In this document: positions 57,868 to 64,000 of the stretch, piece by piece
How positions within the stretch are numbered: position 1 is the stretch's first letter
Layout: each line of letters starts with the position of its first letter
Source of the DNA: JAAYUJ01 sp963698165
GTDB lineage: Bacteria; Desulfobacterota; Syntrophobacteria; Syntrophobacterales; Syntrophobacteraceae
Reading direction: 5' to 3'
Length of the DNA: 64,000 nt
Assembly: GCA_963698165.1 (NCBI GenBank)
Contig: CAVOPT010000004.1
Location: 1-64,000 of the forward strand
Notes under the pieces: model-generated
Database searches by the model: none
The model's input: the letters and a program-made list of their open reading frames with translations, nothing else
Told to the model about the DNA's origin: nothing
Position numbers and translations under genes: made by a program

Positions 57868-58254
57868 GTGTGTACGGCTCTCATTGTCGAGGAAAACCCG
57901 GCTTTTCGTCTGTCCATGAAGCAGATGCTCCACATGCGATTTCCTCTCATCCTGGTCGATGAAGCCGAAAACGGTGACGAAGCCGTCCGCAAGATTTCCG
58001 CTTCCTCCCCTGACATGATCTTCATGAATATCAAGCTTTCCAACGGCAACGGCCTCGACATCACCAGAAGGATCAAGGAGCTCAATGCGGATGCGGTGAT
58101 CGTGATGCTCACCAGCCACGACCTTCCCGAATATCGGGAAGCCGCTTACCGGAGTGGTGCCAGCCACTTCTTCGCCAAGGATTCTTCAAACTGCGAGGAG
58201 ATTGTCACTCTCGTCGAGTCCATGATGCTGGCCAAAGGGAAGTCCTGCTCATAG
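57868..58254 (+). CDS. Receiver-like protein with Asn at the phosphorylation site
   Basis: 128 aa from GTG 57868 (AAGGAG seven bases upstream). It has the CheY fold pattern (ALIVEENPAFRLSMKQML, VDEAENGDEAVRKI, VMLTSHDLPEYREAA, ASHFFAKDSSNCEEIV), but the phosphoacceptor Asp is N54 (IFMNIKLSNGNGL). The acidic pair is EE at 8-9. It is thus a probable pseudo-receiver locked in one state. There is no output domain. It faces away from the NarL-type regulator gene. Confidence 0.82.
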   Translation: MCTALIVEENPAFRLSMKQMLHMRFPLILVDEAENGDEAVRKISASSPDMIFMNIKLSNGNGLDITRRIKELNADAVIVMLTSHDLPEYREAAYRSGASHFFAKDSSNCEEIVTLVESMMLAKGKSCS

Positions 58255-58770
58255 TCTGCCTCTGAATACCTCATTCCAGACAGGAACCGTGGGCAGGTTG
58301 ACCTGGTGAATTCCAAGGACGGTGAAGAACCCCCGAGGAATCGCCCATGCAGGCGCCCAACCGCATCCCGCTCAGGACACTCTCCCCACGCCCCCCAATA
58401 CTCCGACCTGCACGGCCATGGCCTCAATCCAAGGACGCCTATTTACCGCTCGTGGGCCTCGGGAGAGCAACGGTTGTCCTCCTGGCTGCATAAAGCATTT
58501 TTCAGTCGAACACGCTGAGATCGCTGAGAGAAAAGGATCTGCAGAAAGAATCTCTGCGGCCTTAATGGTGATAGGAGACTTCTTGCCAACCAAGGCTCAT
58601 GACCTTAACAAGTATACCAAGCTGAGATTTACTGAAGTATTGTGCTGAATCCGGAGAGGTTTTCGGGTTGAGGGAATTGGTCATGGGTGCTCCGACAACG
58701 AGTACCTCTTAACAGCAAAACAAATCTTGAGACCTGATGGAAGACCATTTTAGGTCACGGCTGGCGGCAG
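58255..58770. other. Intergenic stretch, nothing recognised
   Basis: Plus- and minus-strand frames of 60-108 codons overlap each other and lack ribosome sites. No repeats of the families seen elsewhere. Confidence 0.45.
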
Positions 58771-59238
58771 ATGACAGACCAACGGAAAAAGACGCTCATT
58801 CTGGGTCTTGGCAATTTGCTTCTTTGTGACGAGGGCGTGGGCGTTCACGTGGCCCGCGCTCTCATAAACGCCGGATGCCCAGATGGGGTGACCGTTCTGG
58901 ACATCGGCACGGCGATTCTGGATGCCCTCCCCGAACTGGCATCGGCCGACCGGGTCATCGTCGTGGATGCCGTCAAGGCCGACGAGGAACCGGGGTCGGT
59001 CTATCGAATGCCTTTCGACGCCTTCCTTCGCCCCACATGCATCGCTTCCATGCATGGTTTTGACCTCTCGAGAGTCCTTGCCCTGACCGGCAGGAAAGAT
59101 CCCCCGGAGGTCATGGTCATCGGAGTGGAACCGGCTCGCATCGAATGGTCCATGGATCTCTCCCCCCAAGTGGCCGCAGCCGTCCCCGCCGTGCTGGCGC
59201 TCATTTGGGATGAAATCAAGCCCCATCAGACCCAATGA
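58771..59238 (+). CDS. Hydrogenase maturation protease (HyaD/HycI family)
   Basis: 155 aa. LILGLGNLLLCDEGVGVHVA with nickel-binding Glu21, Asp66 in VIVVDAVK and His95 in SMHGFDLS: all three Ni ligands of the family are present. It clips the C-terminus of a [NiFe]-hydrogenase large subunit after nickel insertion. No hydrogenase structural gene lies in the window, so its partner is elsewhere. Confidence 0.9.
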   Translation: MTDQRKKTLILGLGNLLLCDEGVGVHVARALINAGCPDGVTVLDIGTAILDALPELASADRVIVVDAVKADEEPGSVYRMPFDAFLRPTCIASMHGFDLSRVLALTGRKDPPEVMVIGVEPARIEWSMDLSPQVAAAVPAVLALIWDEIKPHQTQ

Positions 59239-59430
59239 TCCCACAAGACCCAAAGATCCCTCATGAGTGATCGGCCAGAACGATAGCGCCGTCTTCCACG
59301 ACGGCACCGCCGGGTTACCGTGAAAGCGCCTCGCACGGGTTGGTTTCGATTCATATCCCGACAGACGCTGTCGCGTCTGGAAACCCGGCCTGCCATTTCT
59401 GGTGCGGGCACGCGGTAATATTCCCTCCAC

Positions 59431-62370
59431 TCACAATACGCCGGTTATCTCAAGCCAGCCCGGTCGATCTTTCATGGACTCGTTCAGGGCGCTCGGGTAA
59501 CCGAGTGCCTTCACAAGCCCCTCGCCCTTGACGCTCTCCAGGACGTCAGCGAAAGCCCTGAAGTGAGCGGACGTGGTGCCAAGGACCTCCTCACGCATTT
59601 TCTGGCGTTCTTCGTCGGTATCGTGGGTCAGGTGGCGCAGCATGGAGAGGTACCCTTTGGCATCGGGCAGTCGATAGGCGTCCAGTTGTCCGATGGCACC
59701 GATGATGGCCTTTCGGATTTCGTCCTCGGTGAAGTCGGTCTGGCGAAGGAAGTCCGCGCTCCTGTCGAAGTTCTCCAGAGTTTTGAGGAGGTTCGGATCC
59801 CGGTAGGAGACGAAAGCCAGAACGCCCGACATCCGGTCAAACTGGCAGAAAGCGCCGTAGGCCCCCCCCCGAACACGGATGCTCTCCCAAAGCCACGAAT
59901 TGCGAAGGTACCCTGTGATGACCCGGCTCGACCCGTGAAATTGGTATCCAAGCTGGTAGAGATTGGCTCCCTTGCAGACGAAATTGATCTGAGCCGGCAT
60001 GGTCAAGCCCTCGTTGGCCGGTGGAAGCTGAAGGTTCCACCGGGGAGGTTCAGCGCCTGGGGATTCCCCGTTGGGAAGGCTTTCGAGAAATGGGGACAGG
60101 AGGGTTTCAAGCCGTAGCCAGTTGGGCTCATCGAGGGTTAGGTTTATGATCATGTTTCTCCGGTTCACGAGGATGCGCCGCATCTCTTCGAGGGTTGCGA
60201 GGACTTCCTGCCAGTTTTCTTCAACTTGCGCCGCCAGCTGCCGGAGGAAGAAAAGATGGGAGATGCCCGCCATCTGCTCCATCGCCCAGTCGGCTTCACT
60301 GAAATGGGATCGAAGGCGCATGCTGATCATCTGATGCCCGTTCGGGACAAGCCTTTGCTCCTGCCTGGCCTTTTCCTCAAGGACCATCTGGCGAAACCGT
60401 TCCCGGTTATCCAGCTTCACGGTGAGGAGCAGGTCGTTGAGGATCTGGAGCAATTCGTGGGTCTGTGACAGCATGCCTTTTCCTCTGATGAAAAGCCATG
60501 CCGCGCTCTCACTGGTGGCCGCGATGGAAGAGGTGAAGAAATCGGGATGGATTCCCCCGGTTTTGCGGCTGATGCGCTGAGAAATGGCGACATAGTCTTC
60601 TTTTTCCGTGCCGATTTCCACGAGGGACCTTCCCAGGAGCGGCGCGTATGGAAGATAGCGCTGGGGCAGCGAACGGAGATTGAAGCCCAGGTCCAGGTAA
60701 ACGATGCCACTGGTGAAGAGGTCATGGAGCAGCATTGAGGTGCCGTGGAACTGCTTTTCCAGGATGGGAATGGTCTTGTTTGCCCTGTCCAAGTCCGAGA
60801 GCCTGAGGGAAGGGATCGTCGCCAGGGCCTCCAGCGGGTCCGGAGCTTCCTGGATTTCCTTGAGCCTGCGGGTGTTCTCCACCGTGGTCCGCAGTTCTTC
60901 CTGGGTCATTGCGCCTCGGATCTCTTCAAGCTTTCTTCTTTCCTCCTCCCGCTCTTTGCCTGCCAGTTCGGGATCAGGCTCCAGGATGACCGTTGTGCGG
61001 TGGGGATTGTTCAGGAGAAAGCGTTCGACGAGATGTTCAAAGAAAGCCGGATCAGCGCTGATCCTGGATTGGACGGCCGACAGGGGTTTCTCGAAGGCGA
61101 TCATGGCCAGGGGGTCTCCCCCGTGGAGCCAGGTGGTCAGGGCACGAAGCATGAGGGCCAATCCCCTGGGAAAGCTTCCCGTATTGTTCTCCCGCATGCG
61201 GAACTCAAGGGTGTTCATCGCCGCCTCCACGAACTGGCGATCGATCCCCTCTCTTGCGATTTTTGAGAGTGTCTCCAGGACCAGCCTTTCGATGCGATCC
61301 GCGTTCTTGGGATCAATCCCCTTGAGGCCCGTCGAAAAATACATTTGACGGAGGTCTGTTTCAAGGCCGACCCCGGCAAGGTCATCACCGAATCGTGACT
61401 CAATGAGAGCCCTGCGCAGGGGAGAACCCGGCATTCCGAGGAGTATGAATTCAAGAAGCTGCAGCGAAAGCTTTCGATCCACATCCGTCGTTTCGGGCAG
61501 GAGCCAGTTGACCGTGATCATGCCCTTGGCCCCGGCGCCTTGTTCGTCCTGGCCGTTGGCTCCCGAGGCAAAAGGGTGCGCAATCCGCCGTGGAGAATCG
61601 AAAAACGGCTGCAGGAGTATGGAGGAGCCCACCGCCCTGCGGTCAAAGTCCTTGAGGTATTCGTTCAGGAGGCGGAGACGTTCCTCGGGAGGATCGTCCC
61701 CGTAGAAGAAGATCCGGGCGTTGGAAGGATGATAGTACTCCTCGTGGAATTCCTTGAACTGTTCAAAGGTGAGGGACGGAATGACCTTGGGATCTCCACC
61801 GGAATCGAGGCCGTACGTGACCTCCGGGAAGACGGACTGCTGGGATCTTTCCGCGAGCACCCCGTCCGGCGAAGAGTAAGCTCCCTTCATCTCGTTGTAG
61901 ACCACTCCTTTGTATTGGATGGGGTCCTCGAGGCTCTCGAGGTCCAGGTGCCACCCTTCCTGTTGCAGAACATGGGGAGTGAGTCTGGGGTAAAAGACAG
62001 CATCGAGGTAGACGTCGATGAGGTTATGAAAGTCCTGAAGGTTTTGGCTTGCGACAGGGTAGCACGTCTTGTCAGGATAGGTGAAGGCATTGAGAAAGGT
62101 TTTCAGGGAACCCTTGAGGAGCTCCACGAAGGGTTCCTTGGTGGGATACTTGCGGGACCCGCAGAGTACGGAGTGCTCGAGAATATGGGCAATGCCGGTT
62201 GAGTCCGCTGGAGGCGTACGAAACGCAATGCCGAAGACCTTGTTCTCGTCGTCATTCGACAGGGAGAGCAGTTCCGCTCCCGATTTCAAATGGATGAACA
62301 ACTGCCCTCGTGCCTTCAATTCGGCGATGGTTTGATCTTTCACCAATGCAAAACCGTGTTCACTGTCCAT
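59431..62370 (-). CDS. M16C zinc peptidase, presequence-protease type
   Basis: 979 aa, with the inverted zinc motif HILEH at 62-66 and a second Glu in the GVVYNEMKGAYSSPD region (about 150). The size and four-lobed layout match PreP/Cym1-like M16C enzymes that form a closed chamber and degrade peptides. GGAGGAC precedes ATG 62370. No signal peptide, so probably cytoplasmic peptide turnover. Confidence 0.92.
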   Translation of the reverse strand: MDSEHGFALVKDQTIAELKARGQLFIHLKSGAELLSLSNDDENKVFGIAFRTPPADSTGIAHILEHSVLCGSRKYPTKEPFVELLKGSLKTFLNAFTYPDKTCYPVASQNLQDFHNLIDVYLDAVFYPRLTPHVLQQEGWHLDLESLEDPIQYKGVVYNEMKGAYSSPDGVLAERSQQSVFPEVTYGLDSGGDPKVIPSLTFEQFKEFHEEYYHPSNARIFFYGDDPPEERLRLLNEYLKDFDRRAVGSSILLQPFFDSPRRIAHPFASGANGQDEQGAGAKGMITVNWLLPETTDVDRKLSLQLLEFILLGMPGSPLRRALIESRFGDDLAGVGLETDLRQMYFSTGLKGIDPKNADRIERLVLETLSKIAREGIDRQFVEAAMNTLEFRMRENNTGSFPRGLALMLRALTTWLHGGDPLAMIAFEKPLSAVQSRISADPAFFEHLVERFLLNNPHRTTVILEPDPELAGKEREEERRKLEEIRGAMTQEELRTTVENTRRLKEIQEAPDPLEALATIPSLRLSDLDRANKTIPILEKQFHGTSMLLHDLFTSGIVYLDLGFNLRSLPQRYLPYAPLLGRSLVEIGTEKEDYVAISQRISRKTGGIHPDFFTSSIAATSESAAWLFIRGKGMLSQTHELLQILNDLLLTVKLDNRERFRQMVLEEKARQEQRLVPNGHQMISMRLRSHFSEADWAMEQMAGISHLFFLRQLAAQVEENWQEVLATLEEMRRILVNRRNMIINLTLDEPNWLRLETLLSPFLESLPNGESPGAEPPRWNLQLPPANEGLTMPAQINFVCKGANLYQLGYQFHGSSRVITGYLRNSWLWESIRVRGGAYGAFCQFDRMSGVLAFVSYRDPNLLKTLENFDRSADFLRQTDFTEDEIRKAIIGAIGQLDAYRLPDAKGYLSMLRHLTHDTDEERQKMREEVLGTTSAHFRAFADVLESVKGEGLVKALGYPSALNESMKDRPGWLEITGVL

Positions 62371-62778
62371 TTAGTCCTCCGCCATCAGGGACGTGGATGG
62401 TTAAATCCCGATAAAAAAGATTGCTTTCGGAATAAGCTCTCACAGCCCCCGGAATATTCCGGGGCAGCCCATGAGGACTCAGCGAGAACTCCTGCTCAGC
62501 GAAAGATTTCAAATGCCTGCAGGCCGTTGAAGGGAGGAAACCCGAGTGGTTTTCTCCGGTCTTTCGCTTCTGATAAGCAGAACTTAATCCGGGCTGCATG
62601 TGTCCGCCACCGCTGTCCCCCCCTTTTTTCAAGGATCTGTGGAAAACTGATGGCCTTCCCGGGGGGATTCTTCTACAAATGGCTGAGCAGCCGAAGCCCG
62701 TTGAGGGCAGGCAATGGATATTTTCGACAAATTGCATGTCAGTCAACGGGAATCAACTGAAAATGAGAAGGGGAGACC
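62371..62778. other. Divergent intergenic region, nothing recognised
   Basis: Frames of 126-156 codons cross this region on both strands but have no family resemblance and run into neighbouring genes. Confidence 0.4.
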
Positions 62779-63543
62779 ATGAAAGTTGTGTTCCTGGGAG
62801 TGGGAGAGGCTTGCGATGCGACGTTGCCGAACACTTCCGTCTGGATACGGACGGAGACCGACGGTTTGCCCAGGTCCGTTCTGCTCGACTGCGGTTTCAC
62901 GGTTCCACCTCTCTACTGGAGCCAGACTGCCGACCAGGAGGACCTGGATGCCCTGTGGATTTCCCATTTCCACGGTGACCACTTCTTTGGCGTGCCGGCC
63001 CTCCTCCTGCGTTTTTGGGAAACAAAGCGAAGGAAGCCTCTCGCTGTCGTGGGGCAGCCTGGTGTGCAGGCACTCGTCGAGGATTCCATGAATTTGGCTT
63101 ATCCGAACCTCCTCGATAAGTTCACATACCCTCTCGAATTCTTCACCGCCGAGGTGGGCCGTCCGTTGCAGGTCGCGGGACTCACATGGCATTTCGCGGA
63201 AAACGGTCATGGGCAGAGGGACCTGGCGGTGCGGATCGAAGATGGGCGCCACTCGGTCTTCTACAGCGGTGACGGTCTCTTCACTCCTGACACCATTGAA
63301 CTGGCAAGGCATTGTGATTTAGCCGTGCATGAGGCTTTTAGACTGGATTGTCCCGTGCCGGGGCATGGAAGCGTTCTACAGTGCCTCGATTTCGGTGGAA
63401 AGGCAGGCGTCGGAGTCCTGGCTCTCGTCCATATCCAACGAGACGAAAGGCGGGAGAAATATGACGAGATTCTGAAGGTCACGGAAGGTGTTGCGGCCTT
63501 TCATGTTCTCCTTCCCGAGCCCGGTGACGAACTGGAGCTTTGA
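62779..63543 (+). CDS. Metallo-beta-lactamase-fold hydrolase, RNase Z-like
   Basis: 254 aa: KVVFLGVGEACDATLPNTS, zinc motif ISHFHGDHFFG, LTWHFAENGHGQRDLAVRIE, a second metal Asp in VFYSGDGLFT, and His in VLALVHIQRDE. The layout is close to RNase Z/arylsulfatase-like members, but it lacks the long exosite arm, so a general phosphodiesterase or other hydrolase is as likely. AAGGGGAG precedes the ATG. Confidence 0.82.
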   Translation: MKVVFLGVGEACDATLPNTSVWIRTETDGLPRSVLLDCGFTVPPLYWSQTADQEDLDALWISHFHGDHFFGVPALLLRFWETKRRKPLAVVGQPGVQALVEDSMNLAYPNLLDKFTYPLEFFTAEVGRPLQVAGLTWHFAENGHGQRDLAVRIEDGRHSVFYSGDGLFTPDTIELARHCDLAVHEAFRLDCPVPGHGSVLQCLDFGGKAGVGVLALVHIQRDERREKYDEILKVTEGVAAFHVLLPEPGDELEL

Positions 63544-63612
63544 AAAGCACCCCTCCCATCCCTCCACATGGGGATGCCGGTCTTGATGTTCGTGATCGCG
63601 CGGCGAAAACGT

Positions 63613-64000
63613 TCACGACCCCCTCACGGTTTTCTTCAAATCTATGCCGTGCTTCCGCATGCGGTTCCACACGGTGACGCGGCTGATGCCAAGGATTCGG
63701 GCAGCCTGGGACTGATTTCCCCTTGCGGCCCGGAGTGCTTCGAGGAGGTCCTTCTTTTCTTCGGACCCGTCTTCGGGGAGGCTCTGTGGGCGACAGACGT
63801 CGGAGCTCGCCACGCCGATGTGGGCCGGCAACTGCTCGAGCTCGATGAGGCCCTCTTCGGCGATGACGAAGGCATACTCGAGGGAGCTCTTCAATTCGCG
63901 GACATTGCCGGGCCAATGGTAATTCATGAAGAGATTCATGGCCTCATGGCTCACGCCCCTGATGTCCTTCCCGCTTTTAGACCTCAGTTGCCGGATGAAG
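63613..64000 (-). CDS. Sigma-54-dependent activator, C-terminal part (partial)
   Basis: The frame enters from the right edge (FIRQLRSKSGKDIRGVS) and contains the end of an AAA+ domain (YHWPGNVRELKSSLEYAFVI) and a Fis-type HTH (RGNQSQAARILGISRVTVWN), ending at 63613. It is a second NtrC-family enhancer-binding protein; its sensory part lies outside the window. Confidence 0.9.
   Translation of the reverse strand, partial: FIRQLRSKSGKDIRGVSHEAMNLFMNYHWPGNVRELKSSLEYAFVIAEEGLIELEQLPAHIGVASSDVCRPQSLPEDGSEEKKDLLEALRAARGNQSQAARILGISRVTVWNRMRKHGIDLKKTVRGS

Noticed and set aside
1..64000. tRNA, rRNA genes and CRISPR arrays
   Set aside because: No T-loop consensus with matching stems, no rRNA segments and no regularly spaced repeats were seen on reading; a covariance search could still find a tRNA.

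Overview
The window looks like a GC-rich chromosome segment of an anaerobic sulfate-reducing or syntrophic Desulfobacterota, of the Syntrophobacter/Desulforhabdus kind. This rests on a QmoC-type electron-transfer subunit at the left edge, class III CoA-transferases, a hydrogenase maturation protease, many PAS-type histidine kinases with sigma-54 regulators, and housekeeping genes of ordinary proteobacterial type. The assignment comes from gene content only; no rRNA gene, tRNA gene or CRISPR array was recognised.

Layout. 1-1.3 kb: end of a probable qmoABC operon. 1.5-14.9 kb (all minus): an exported copper/haem system. It has a 128-aa receiver protein, a 1743-aa multicopper oxidase of the MofA/OmpB kind, then after a repeat-rich gap with a DUF559 nuclease a YVTN-propeller protein, two SCO-like proteins that each lack the second copper-binding cysteine, and a cytochrome c fused to a type I periplasmic binding protein. 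15-22.4 kb: an accessory patchwork with a DUF433/DUF5615 toxin-antitoxin pair, a serine recombinase, a Tn3 transposase remnant, decayed copies of secreted-protein genes, a HepT/MntA module, an aroA fragment, and a 29-bp repeat lying at or within a few bases of the break points of three broken genes. 22.4-26.6 kb: intact secreted propeller, 808-aa Ig/cadherin-like protein and a second 128-aa receiver protein. 27-33.5 kb: NtrC-type regulator and two histidine kinases. 34-43.4 kb: a possible small RNA, an EamA protein, PIN-PhoH ATPase, an AttH/FtsX/LolD-type export cluster, a DUF6125-like protein and a nitroreductase. 43.5-49 kb: Hsp20, NlpC/P60 hydrolase, M20 peptidase, GNAT protein with a tiny basic partner, and an unknown protein. 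49.2-53.4 kb: rplM-rpsI-argC-truA-aminotransferase. 54-56.8 kb: two class III CoA-transferase subunits, one without the catalytic Asp. 56.8-64 kb: LuxR-type regulator, pseudo-receiver, hydrogenase protease, M16C peptidase, beta-lactamase-fold hydrolase and the end of another sigma-54 activator.

Main proposal. The two receiver genes (14.8 and 26.5 kb) are paralogues. Each sits behind a sigma-54 type promoter (GG-N10-GC) at the same distance from its ATG, and each has the same array of three TTCGAA boxes about 100 bp further upstream. One heads the giant multicopper oxidase, the other the secreted Ig-like and propeller proteins. With the NtrC-type activator and two kinases next door, this looks like a self-contained sigma-54 regulon controlling an extracellular oxidase/surface-protein system in an anaerobe. 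The promoter and box arrays are seen in the sequence; the regulatory link and the substrate of the oxidase are inference.
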